DNA from: Paraconiothyrium sp. Pb-2020
Taxonomy: Eukaryota > Ascomycota > Dothideomycetes > Pleosporales > Didymosphaeriaceae
DNA: 64,000 nucleotides
Reading direction: 5' to 3'
NCBI GenBank assembly: GCA_022419385.1
Contig: JAJUBI010000003.1
Coordinates: forward strand, 4,650,001-4,714,000
The notes under the pieces: model-generated
What the model saw: the letters and a program-made list of their open reading frames with translations, nothing else
The model's database searches: none
What the model was told of the DNA's origin: nothing
Program-made: the position numbers and the translations under genes
Part shown: positions 11,940-21,878 of the stretch, one piece after another
How positions within the stretch are numbered: position 1 is the first letter of the stretch
Layout of the letters: every line of letters starts with the position of its first letter

Positions 11940-12310
11940 GTGGGCGGTAGAAGCGGCGGGGGTAGTTGATGGGATTGTTGGGGCTGGTCATGTCGAGATG
12001 AGAGGGGCGACGCTGAGGCGAAGAGGAGGGCAAGGTGCATCACAGCCCCTAGCGGGCGGCTGTGGAGGTAACAAAAGGGCACGTTACAGGATATTTTGAG
12101 CGGGGTCGACTTCCGCATAGCATGAGTACATCTAGGGATCCTACATTGTTTGGTGGGCGCAAATTGCTGGTGAATATACCCTTTCTCTAGTCGCAATTAT
12201 ATACTTCATCATTCCCCATCATTTGGTCTCATAAAGGTAGTTCTGGTTTTGGACGGATAGCGTTGATGAAAGATAGTCATAGTTTTCACACTGCCTTGAA
12301 TCCTTCAACT
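11940..12310. other. Convergent 3' intergenic region
   Basis: Lies between the convergent phosphotransferase and monooxygenase genes. No coding signal. Confidence 0.45.
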
Positions 12311-14369
12311 CTATCCTCCCCTCCCCATCTCGGCTTTACTCAACCCCACACTCCTCGCCTTAATCTGCATCGCAAGATACCGACTCATAATCCTACAAAG
12401 CGCGAGATTTCCCCCAAGAAACCACAGCCCCGGGTGCCCCGTAGGTCGCCACATGGCATTGATCTCCCCTTCATCATCCAGATCCCAAACATCCCTGCAC
12501 CGCTCTGCTTCCGCTTTTCCAAACGCCGCCTCGACGCTGGTGCGCATGTTGGCATAGCCGGTTGCCAGCACCACTATATCGGCATCCAACTTGCGTCCGT
12601 CTGCTAGCACGAGCCCGTCCTGAGTAAATTCTTTGATGCCGTCGGGGGACTGCACTACGTTGATTTTTCCGTCGACGATGAGCTGTGAGCAGCCGACGTC
12701 GATGTAGTAGCCGCCGCCGCGGGTGATGTACTTGCGATAGATGCCGCTACCATCGTGGCCGAAGTCGACGTTAAACCCAGCTCTAGCCAGACCGTCTAGG
12801 TTCTCTTTCTCGACTTGCTTGATGCGGTTTGTTAGATCGACGTTCAACGCTGGACACCGTCGTTAGTGTGTGTCTTTCAATATGACGTTGAAGGCAGCGG
12901 TAAGAAGGAAGACGTACCAAATTGCACAGCGTTGGGCAAAGAGTTTCCAAACACGTCTGCGTCTTCTAGCGGCGGGCCGCCCTCTTCGTACATGCCTTTG
13001 TGCAGCATGAAGAGGCCTTTTGAGGCTTGGATGACGTAGGTGCCGCGGCGTTGGAGCATGGTTACGGAGTGGGCGCCGGAGAGGTGGTAGTTTTGGGCGA
13101 TGTCGTGGCCGGAGTTGCCTGCGCTAGTTTAGCAGAATGAGGGTGTAGGAAGGGGGGAGGAAGTGTACCTGTGCCGACGACGATGACTTTCTTTCCAGCT
13201 AGCGAATTTGAATGTTGGGAGGCGTCTTTGTGCTGGGAGGCGTGGTATACCGTTCCCTTGAATGTGTCTTGGCCTGGGAAGGAGGGGATGAGAGGGACGC
13301 CGGAGTGGCCTGTGCAGAAGACAACGTGCGAGGGGTGCAGTGTTCTCTCTGTGCCGTCGCTTCGTTTAACAGTCACGGTCCATCTCTGGTCTGAGTCGGA
13401 GTAAGAGGCGCTAGAGATGGTAGTCGAGGTCCAGACGTTGAGTTCGAGAGCTGAGGCGTAGATCTCGAACCAGTCGGCCAGTTTGTCTTTGGGGGTGAAC
13501 AGGGGCCAGCTAGAAGGAAACGGCATGAAGGCCATGTGTGTATATTGTACGGGATCTGAGCTCGATGTTAGTCTGGGTAAGAAAGGAAAGAGGGTAGAAG
13601 ATGTACCATGCGTGACAAGAGTACGGTATCGATGTCGCCAGTTATCCCCCACACGTTCGTTCTTATCGACAACAAGAACGGACATGTTGAGCGCTTGCAA
13701 ACGAGCGGCAACATTGAGACCAGATTGTCCAGCACCCACAACGAAGACGTCCGGCTCCGCATCTAGGAACTCTTTCTCTCTATCTCGTTTCTCCTGCCAG
13801 TTCAGTCCGCCCTTCATCCCTCCTGATGTCCCATCTAATGCGTTGTTCCCTCCGTGCTTTCTCCTCGTGCCAGCCAACTCTTCGTATCCTTTAAGCTCCA
13901 GTAGTGTCGTGCTCATGAAGTGTGCTTTCCAAATTCCATCGTCTCCCTGTGCAAGACGCAGCACGCCCTTTCCTCTTCCAACCTTAGTTTCGAAATGAAA
14001 CAGTGAAACTACCCATTCTAGGCCTTCAAGCGGAGTCTCATAATGAGACGCGAAAGGATGTGGGGCTTCTTCTAAGCGAATCGATGAAAAGTGCGTGTTG
14101 GGAAGGTTGATGTTGAGGAAAGATGTGATGTTGGACAGAGAGCGGATTGTACGGAGGTCCCAAGTCAGCGCGAGGAAGTCGCGCCACCAGCTGTCATCAT
14201 GAAATAGAGTCGGAAGTGTGGCGGTGTCATTTCTAGAAAGAAGCGATGAGAACCTGTCTAGCCAGCCTTGGGCAATGCTGTGTGCTTCGCGGCGCTCGGG
14301 GGCTTGGACTTTGATGTCGTGTTTAGTGAAGGTGGGAAGAGTGACGTCGTGGGGATGTTGAGCGAGCAT
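12311..14369 (-). CDS. Flavin-containing (FMO-like) monooxygenase
   Basis: Four exons (14369-13607, 13555-13169, 13118-12918, 12849-12311) give 629 residues. The N-terminal ~190 residues resemble an NTF2/SnoaL-like cap (HSIAQGWLDRF, LFHDDSWWRDFLALTWD). The FAD-binding Rossmann motif is VVGAGQSGLNVA (about 211-222), and the NADPH motif VVGTGNSGHDIAQ is created only after splicing. An FMO-type signature FKGTVYHASQHK precedes it, and LATGY is near the C-terminus. The 51-nt intron (13556-13606) has no stop and is a multiple of three; removing it gives LVTHDPVQYTHM, the usual LxxHDPxxYxHM of this family. The enzyme should hydroxylate or N/S-oxygenate a small substrate that I cannot name. No transmembrane segment or signal peptide. 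Confidence 0.88.
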
Positions 14370-14947
14370 TTTCTCTATTAGACAATACGCAGTAGGTTCA
14401 TTTGTTGTAAGATGTGAAGCTTTAAATACTCAAAGAAGGAATACTATCGGGATCCTCTAGGGGAAGCTCTCCACTATGTTGGGAATCCCCGTGGGGCTCC
14501 AAGCCGTATAAGTCAACATTCGGGGCGACATGGTCCGTTCATTCTCCCAATGAAAGAACTGCTTGGGGCGTTTCGTGGTCCTGTTCCATTGGGTCCATCT
14601 TCGTAGACGCGTCTATGGTTGTATGACGATGGCAGGTTGCGGGGTTCGCGTGATGGTCGCTCGGTAAACCTTCCTCACAGCCCTCGGCTAAGTTGCGTTC
14701 GGCATCGAGCCCTTCTATGTAGGTCACTTTCCCACCGTTATGTTCGGGCGGCAGTGTCGCGACTACGGTGAGGTCTACGCGTGGGCAGAAAAGTGGTGGG
14801 CGATCAATGCGACCAAGTTCATGTTCGACTCCCGGCCATAATTATTCCTTGTAGAAACTGAGTGAGCTCTCAATATGTAAATTCACTTCGAACATATTGA
14901 CATCCGTACTATCACCGCACCCGCCCATCCTCATTTCGCTGCACTCA
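14370..14947. other. Intergenic with a degenerate repeated motif
   Basis: On the minus strand 14640-14710 encodes NLAEGCEEGLPSDHHANPAT. A diverged copy lies at 18470-18525 (NLAEGVEEDLPGYHHKNTVT). No intact gene. Confidence 0.45.
14640..14710 (-). repeat. Degenerate coding repeat, copy A
   Basis: Shares about three quarters of 50 positions with 18470-18525, including an uninterrupted GCCCTCGGCTAAGTTGC. The differences keep the minus-strand peptide similar (NLAEG.EE.LP..HH), so the ancestor was protein-coding. Source element unknown. Confidence 0.5.
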
Positions 14948-16200
14948 ATGGCTTCGCAAATCGGGCAGTTGGTGGGCGACCATCCAGGCCAACACCGATG
15001 TTATGAGCAACCATCTCCGACAGAATGGGTCTCCGCATCTTGCTTCGAAGTCGATAGACCTGACATTTTGAATCTTTCTCCACAATTAGAGCGTGCACAC
15101 AGCACTACAATCGATGCGCTTCAAGATCTTTTTTTTTCTATTGCAAGGACCCATCACCTGTATGATGCCAAAGGCGTGCATATTAATGCAAGCCAAAGAA
15201 CTTAATTGTCATGCCGGCAGTACAATGGGACTAGCTTGCAAGTCATCTCGCGCCATGACATTGCCCGGAAGGTCCCATAGGCGTCATCTCATTCACAGAG
15301 CTAGCACAGGCCACAAACGTGCATGTCAACGACCTAAAGCGCATTCTCCACTTTGCCATATCCTTTCATAGGCTTTTTAAGGAGCCAAAGGAGAGCTTTG
15401 TGAAGCATTCGGCGGGATCGAAGAAGCTTGCTTCTGACGATCTAGTGCGTGCAGGAGTGGGTCAGTCATTCAACAAGTTTTCCAGCTCCTTTACTAGGGT
15501 GCGTATCGAATTGACCTAAGTAGACCAATGTTGATCCTTTGGGCAGACTGCAGACGCGTTAGATGGTTTCAAGGATGGCGAGCCCAACCATACGATATGT
15601 CTTAAATGTCCATTGTAAACGACTCTGACTCTCCTAGGGGTTCGCATTGGCCCATAATACTGACAAGACAATTGTACGACTACCTGCACACGGAACCTGT
15701 GAAGGCGGAGCAATTCAGCAATGCGATGGAATCTTACTCGGCGGTGCACATATACGTAGGACCATGGGTCATTGGACGGCGCAGTCAAGGGTAGTAATAT
15801 GAGTATTGGTGCTAATGCACTTTCATTGTTTGCACCGCTCAAGGAACTTTGTTAGTGCGACAAACGAGAGGTATCAATGTGGCACATCCCAGGGATCCTT
15901 CGGTGCCCGTAAGCGTGCCTAACCTTTGTAGATTTACATACCTACCACGGATCGAATCTCATAGGCTTATGTTGCAGATTGTAGTGCACTGTCGATCCAT
16001 AACTGCGGATTTAAATATCCCTCGGTTGCCGCGAAGCCTTTGCCATATCGCGCTGCCTGCTCCGCCTTCGATGCACCGTAGTAGTAGCAGTAATCGAGCC
16101 ATGCGTCCACCACAACCTCCGCTGCTTATTGTTACACAGCCCAATAACCCCATTCTTATTGCACGGCCATTCGGATCTGAGATTGAAGTCACTGCCTAAA
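14948..16200 (+). pseudogene. Decayed SAM-dependent O-methyltransferase
   Basis: Collinear fragments of a fungal secondary-metabolism-type O-methyltransferase, spread over three frames. They run: MASQIGQLV (14948), then NTDVMSNHLRQNGSPHLASK, LSPQLERAHSTTIDALQDL, HVNDLKRILHFAISFHRLFK with FVKHSAGSKKLASDDLVRAG (about 15319-15475), ADALDGFKDGEPNHT (after an intron-like gap ending at 15546), and LYDYLHTEPVKAEQFSNAME...VIGRRSQG. These match the helical N-terminal dimerisation part and the start of the SAM domain. A T-run near 15128 and later stops break the frame. The rest of the SAM domain (after about 15850) is barely recognisable. The gene is not functional. Confidence 0.7.
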
Positions 16201-16353
16201 TGATGCGGACAAACCTTCCCGAGCAACAGATAGATGAAAAAAAGCGTTCATAAGTCGTTGCACCGCTGCCTTATCATCAAAGTAACACCGTTTGCTGGCA
16301 GGGAAATGCAAGACTTCCTCACAGGCTGCCTACATAACCAATATTTGCCCACG

Positions 16354-17415
16354 CTAAAGATGCTCTGAGGAGCGCTCTGTGGTGACATCTTTGCAAATTT
16401 GTAAAACGCTGCCAATTTCCTCCAGTGGTGTCCTTCCCAATCCACATTCTGTCGCTATGCCGAATGTGAACGGAATGCTAGACTGCGCAGTCTCTATGCG
16501 TTTCCGTGTCCCAGCCTCGTCGTTGGCGTGCACTAGACCGAGGTATAAGAGTGGTGATTTCGAGCCAGAGTCAAGACCATTGAGCTTGAGGCCAGCCAAA
16601 GGTGCGAAGTATTCAGCATCTGATCGATCCTTTGGTACTGGAAGATGAATCCACAGGGTCCGCGAGCCAATCCTCTCGTGTGAAAGCAAGGCGTTGGCAA
16701 ACTCTACAAGGAGTGATGTATCCTCTGGTTCAATGAAGTGCTTGTGCCGGAGATCGCCATAACAAAGGTGGAAAGCAATTTTGATATCTTCAGGAATCCG
16801 TTTGCATAGCCCCACTACTCGGTCTACCAGACCTTGCAGCACAGATGTCGGAAAGTAGGGCTGGTGGCGTTTGTCAGTTAGCCGCCCTTGATAGAACTCG
16901 AGTGCCGTCATCTCGAAACAGAGGTCCCATTGTATTACCAAGTCGTTATGAGGAATATCTGCAACGATACGATCAATGGATTCTGCGACGCGCTGCTCAT
17001 ATAATGGCTCAATCGCAATGGCCAGCTCGGGTTTGATATGGCCGGTTATCACGCTGTAGGGTGAAGGTAGACCGATCTGGAATAGAACATTCGGTGGGAC
17101 GATCTTTTGTTGACGAAGACGTGTAAATTCGGCATAGGATGACAACGCGGCTTCGTCGTAGGCTGTTGGCTCAATGTCTTCAAGCGAAAAGGTCGGCGGT
17201 CCAACTTCAGGCAACGGCGTTCCTCCCAGTTCATTTCGTCGGGCCACCCGAGGGAAACGCTGCAGTTGCCATCCAATGTAGTTGCTTCGCTCACCCGTCT
17301 CCCCGTCAGGTACAGCTTGTAATCGACCAGGCAGTGCGGCGAGCAGTAGAGAAAAGACTTCCTGCGGCCCGGTCCCAGGAACACTGCCGACCATAAGAAC
17401 TTCGTTGAGCGCCAT
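16354..17415 (-). CDS. MetE-like (cobalamin-independent methionine synthase fold) protein
   Basis: A single exon of 353 residues with the UroD/MetE-type barrel pattern: MVGSVPGTGPQEVF at the start, LQAVPDGETGERSNYIGWQ, then PSPYSVI. The putative zinc ligands of methionine synthase C-domains are kept: His216 and Cys218 (IAFHLCYGD) and Cys324 (GIATECGLGR). The N-terminal half of true MetE is absent, so this is not the housekeeping methionine synthase. It probably catalyses a thiol or methyl transfer on another substrate. It sits between two decayed genes (O-methyltransferase and PTH11-like), but its own frame is clean, so it is probably under selection. The start ATG at 17415 is the first in frame. 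Confidence 0.75.
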   Translation of the reverse strand: MALNEVLMVGSVPGTGPQEVFSLLLAALPGRLQAVPDGETGERSNYIGWQLQRFPRVARRNELGGTPLPEVGPPTFSLEDIEPTAYDEAALSSYAEFTRLRQQKIVPPNVLFQIGLPSPYSVITGHIKPELAIAIEPLYEQRVAESIDRIVADIPHNDLVIQWDLCFEMTALEFYQGRLTDKRHQPYFPTSVLQGLVDRVVGLCKRIPEDIKIAFHLCYGDLRHKHFIEPEDTSLLVEFANALLSHERIGSRTLWIHLPVPKDRSDAEYFAPLAGLKLNGLDSGSKSPLLYLGLVHANDEAGTRKRIETAQSSIPFTFGIATECGLGRTPLEEIGSVLQICKDVTTERSSEHL

Positions 17416-17599
17416 AGTGGCCTAAGGGTTGATATGGTACTTGTGTGGGGAGAAAGAGATTCTATATTGGTTGATAGGTAAAAGACAAAGGTCATATATA
17501 TGGTACGTTGGGCCGCTTGCGCAGCTTACGTACTCGTCTTCCTAAAAACCCCGCGTGAGCGATTGATAGTAACTGCGCCTCTTACAATCTATTTTTAGG

Positions 17600-17992
17600 T
17601 GGATAGCCTCGCTCGTTGTGGTGTTCGTGAGTGGCATTTTCAATGCTATCTCTTATATTCTCTTGATATCGTTAGAGCGTTCTTGCTTCTTCATTTTGAT
17701 GTTAGACAATCTTGTGTGGCCCGGCGTCTGGCCCTTCTGCGAAATCGCCATCGGCATCGTCGCCGCCTGCCGGGCAACCCTCACTGTTCTGGCTACCTAG
17801 AGGTACCTCTCCAAAAACCAGGCCTCGGCTATCCAGCATCTGTTATCTTTCACTTTTCGTCGCTCAAACCGTAGTGGTAGTAATCTTAGCAACGGGATAA
17901 GCAGAAACCGTACTCGTGAAGCAGGACGGGTTGGTAATCATTATGAACAACTATCTGAGCTATCCTTAGCACAAGACAAGAGCAATGTCTAA
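17600..17992 (+). pseudogene. 3' remnant of a PTH11-like rhodopsin-domain receptor
   Basis: After an AG at about 17599 one frame reads WIASLVVVFVSGIFNAISYI, then WPFCEIAIGIVAACRATL, the last helices of the fungal rhodopsin/PTH11 domain. An in-frame TAG (17798-17800) interrupts it. The same frame then continues through a Ser/Asn/Arg-rich tail ending NHYEQLSELSLAQDKSNV to a natural stop at 17992, typical of PTH11-like C-termini. The N-terminal half is absent. The MetE-like gene's 5' side abuts the break, which suggests a rearrangement. Confidence 0.65.
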
Positions 17993-18724
17993 AGAGCTCC
18001 TATTCACCGGGAGAGGGCAGTTTTTACTTCAGGAGAGAAAAGCATGGAAGATCATCCTCGCATTGTAGCGAAAGATGAGGGTATTTCGAAGGTCTGACTA
18101 GATATACATATACTGGAATGAGGTATTGCGCTCTTTCGACGCCTAAGCGACTGTGCTTATCCAGTTACGTGAAGAAGGCTCGGACTAACGGAAACAACCG
18201 GTACCATATCTCACAGAGATAGAAATATAGAACCAATTCATCTATACCATAGGTAATAATAAGCTCAGAAGCTAGATTTACTACTTCACATGAATCACGT
18301 CCTAAATATCAACTAGCCGACTAAAGTTTCGCGCATGCATACCTATGGGAGTAATATCCCCTCATATACCTATATATATAAGGCGTTATATAGCTTGGAA
18401 AAAAGAACCAAGTTATCTATTTAGTGTACGCGCTTTTCGTCAACCGCGTACAGTCACGTGACAGTGTTCTTGTGATGGTAGCCGGGCAGATCTTCCTCTA
18501 CGCCCTCGGCTAAGTTGCCTTGTAGCTCGGAATGGGGCACAACACGTTCCGATCGAACAGTACACCCTTTCGGAACGACATGGCCCGACACAACGCTAGC
18601 CTCCTTCTGGTAGCCCGGTCGTTCCTACATTCCAACCACGACGTCACGTCCTTGCGTCGGGCCATGTTAGACACAGTGAAAGAAGTTGAGCATTCACATG
18701 AATGCATTCTTAAATGCCAGTAGG
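17993..18724. other. AT-rich intergenic with repeat copy B
   Basis: Contains TA-rich stretches (18360-18420) and the second copy of the degenerate NLAEG coding repeat. No gene. Confidence 0.45.
18470..18525 (-). repeat. Degenerate coding repeat, copy B
   Basis: Counterpart of 14640-14710. The minus strand reads NLAEGVEEDLPGYHHKNTVT. A second short similarity (TTCGGxxCGACATGGxCCG) occurs at 14523 and 18570, but in a different relative order, so the copies have been rearranged. Confidence 0.5.
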
Positions 18725-20944
18725 ATGAGCAAGACAGTGTAAGTTCTCGGGCTGAATTGAATACGTGAAGCTCACAGTCTAGGTGCAAGCTATGTCGTCA
18801 GAGGAAGACGCGATGTAATCGCCAGCTCCCCAAGTGCGATCACTGTACCAAAGCAGGGGTTGACTGCCAATATGGTATGCATATCATCAAGGCAGAGTAG
18901 GCACCGACCTTAGCAGCTGACACGACTTGATTGTAGTCAAAGATAAGTCGAAACCAGGTTTGAGAGCTGGCTACGTTTCCGCACTGGAAGAGAGGCTAAG
19001 TAATACGGGCTTATATTCTCGATCACACTGAAATCTAACCATGCTTGTAGATAGGCTCGAGAAGGAGGTGCAATTGCTGAAGGCTGATCGTTGTTGTATG
19101 TGGACTGTCCTCCAGTATCGTTCACCGCTGACAATACCAAGCGCATGCGACCACAGCAGCAGTCCATGCCAATTCCTTTCCGAGTCCTTCTCATGCATCG
19201 ATCCTTGAAATACAGGGTGCCTTGCAGCCAGGTCCTGCCCCTGCAGCAATCGCGGGAACCCAAACTTCAATCGGTCACAATGCATCGGATGTTGGAGAAT
19301 CGCCATGCGACTTTGACCCACTTTCGCCGAACGTCATTGACGAGCTCTGCGCTGTGTGGTTTGGTAAGAAAGGGGCCAAGTATTCAGTGTTAGCTACTAA
19401 TGACAATATCTCTTTAGAAATGTATCATCCGTGGTTCCCTGTGTTGCATCAGCCTTCGTTGCTCGAGGCACTGCAGGCAACGGCTGATGTTAAAGGCACA
19501 CCATATCTTCCCATACTGAAAGCTATCATTGCCGTTACTATACATAAGAATCATCGGTCATATGCACCGTCATGGGAGCAATGCCGCCAAATTTCGGATG
19601 ATCTTCGCAACCAAGTTGTCATGGAAGCAGTAGATAATCTCTCATTACGGCCTCTGCAAGCTATCTTAATCCTCTGCATCTTGGAGTACGGCGCTGGGCG
19701 CTTGAAAGAATATTGGAATCTAGTTGCTCTGGCAAAACGGTATGTCACAGTTGCAATGAGGCACTTTTCCCTGGTGAGCTTCCACTGAATGCATTCTAGC
19801 ATGGCGATCCAGCTTGGCCTGAGAGACCTGGTAGCACACCACTGCAGCAACTTCAACCGCGTCTCTACATTACCTCCACGAATGCTCCCCATCCCCGATA
19901 CACTGGTGGACAGGGAAGAAAAGATAAGGGCATACTGGATGGCCGAAGGTAGGCGAGCATTTTCTTGCGTAGTACCTAATTTATAAAGCTAACGATACTC
20001 TAGTGCTCGATGGTGCGTCGACTGTCGGAGCGGCGTGGAATATCAGCATATCCAAACCCGAAAATGACGGCCTGCTCCCTTGTAGCGATGCTGCATGGGC
20101 GTTTCCTGAAGCCGTCATCAGTGCTTGGCCATTTGATGATCTCGCAATGTCTTCGACATATTCACTTTACGTCATGCTTGTCACGAACGAGATATACCAT
20201 GTCCATCATTTCCTCCAACAGTCCTACGATCTGCAGCGCGCCGATGAAAGAGCCCGTAGGCGTCAAGACTGCCAATTTGTTGACGAAAGATTGAAGGACT
20301 GGCGAGCTAAATTCGACGCGACACAGTTGCCATTCTCGCAAGATACTGAAGAAGGCCAACACGATTCGAACAGTCTTCTGATCAAATGCATCCTGGACCT
20401 GCAAGTGGCTTGATCAAGCACAAAGGAAAGTCACTGACTTTTTACAGTGCAACTATATCCATATATCAGGGCTTGATATTCCCACCCATGGAGGGCACGC
20501 CAGGGACATGGAAGCATGCTCTGCGACGCTGCCTAGATGCTTGCGATAGCATCACGAACATTTTGCGAACAGTTGCAGACCCGGATCTCGAGAATATGAG
20601 TCCGCTTATCATCCCTTGCATTTTCGTTGCAGCCAGGTTCTGCATCCGTAAGTCGAACAATCCCGATACTAAGGTCGTGGCTGATTAGAGTCGCAGTCCA
20701 TGCGAAGCTATTCAACATCGAACCCTCTCACAAAATCGCGTTCTTCCCCATGAAACTAGAGATTTGTGGACGACGTTGGCCGTATGCGCAGCGACTATTG
20801 AAAGTCCTGAAAACAGCGGTCGCGAGCTATGATCCATCAAACGAAGCGACGACAACGCTTCCTATTCAGTTTTACGACTTTCTGTACTCATACCTTGACA
20901 TTGATGAAGCACTTCGGATATGGGCAGAAAGCTCAGATATTTAG
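18725..20944 (+). CDS. Zn2Cys6 fungal transcription factor
   Basis: Nine exons (18725-18736, 18778-18874, 18937-18999, 19051-19095, 19142-19739, 19800-19948, 20004-20400, 20448-20647, 20691-20944) give 604 residues. The binuclear zinc cluster has all six cysteines: RCKLCRQRKTRCNRQLPKC, then DHCTKAGVDC. After it come KPGLRAGYVSALEERLNRLE and a short coiled-coil dimerisation helix (LEKEVQLLKADR). The rest matches the fungal-specific transcription factor domain (YHPWFPVLHQPSLLEAL, AKRMAIQLGL, LPFSQD). It is a nuclear regulator whose target is unknown; it sits just upstream of the GH92 gene on the same strand. The intron at 20401-20447 uses a GC donor (GCAAGT). The first 12-nt exon (MSKT) is the least certain part. 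The 20648-20690 intron is only 43 nt. Confidence 0.85.
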
Positions 20945-21878
20945 ATGAAGCTGTACCGTTCGGTCTTCCGTGAATGACGCGATCAACACTGCGTTGGTCG
21001 TGGCGAACGCAGATAATCCAAATGCTGTTTTAAACGTATCGACACGCCTTCTACGTCACTGTCGCTGGCAACATCGCAGCCTCTACAGCGTTCATTATCT
21101 CTGAATTGAAGATCGTTGGACGAACATACACCCTTCACGCATAGCGGAGAATGGTACTCAAAGCAGCTGACCTGGGTTCCACAACGAAGACCAGCAATAA
21201 TCCTGCCCGGATGCTGACTGCAGGCGTCGAGGTAGCAATGAGGGTATCCTATAGTCCGCGGGGTACTTATATGTAAACGCACTATGCCTGTCCCGGCAAG
21301 TGACTGCATGCTCCAGGGGCACCCGGCGCTTATCTCCTCACATCCACAAAGCTTCCTTCGACCGATCTTCAGTATGATCTCCAGGATTAAATTCTTGTTT
21401 GGCAGAGGAAATGTCTGAGAAAGTTCCCTCTCATGGGACCCCGCGGCGTCTGCATGATCCACCAAGCTTTTGCGACTGCCCTTTTTGGATATCGGATGAC
21501 CCGGGCTCCGTCCGCTATCGGACAAGGGTTCCCCAGAAAGCTGTAGGAACGCCGTGCAGCGACGATCGCACGACCACACGGCGCAGATAAGTACTCATTT
21601 CAACCGCGCGTGAGCGTCCACTCGCATGCACACTAAGTACGATCAATGCGATGTTATTGGCTCCAACACCCATATCCTCGCAACATGCAATATGCTGCCT
21701 GGGGCGATGTCACCATGGGACGTTGTACCTTCCACATGGTTCCAGCATGGGAATAGGAGTGCATGCGAAGGATGTTGTGTCCGCGTCCACAATGCATTCA
21801 AATACCGGAGTCATTGCCATGGGAACAGGTGCCGTCGACATTTCGAGCTGATCGCCCGTTACTTCTCGATCATCCAAA
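20945..21878. other. Intergenic holding a sugar-transporter remnant
   Basis: Apart from the minus-strand relic described separately, I see no coding signal. The right part is the GH92 promoter. Confidence 0.4.
21060..21440 (-). pseudogene. Probable remnant of an MFS sugar transporter
   Basis: One minus-strand frame contains two blocks in the right order for a hexose-type transporter: ILKIGRRKLCGCEEISAGCP (compare DKxGRRK...GCxISAGCAMQ) and, about 50 codons later, GRIIAGLRCGTQVSCFEYHS (compare GRxIAGLGVGTxSxxxPxYxSE). The surrounding sequence has lost membrane-helix character. No start or full domain remains. Confidence 0.42.

Noticed and set aside
20983..21579. Minus-strand 198-codon frame as an intact gene
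   Set aside because: Only scattered transporter-like blocks are recognisable and the membrane character is lost, so it is reported as a remnant.
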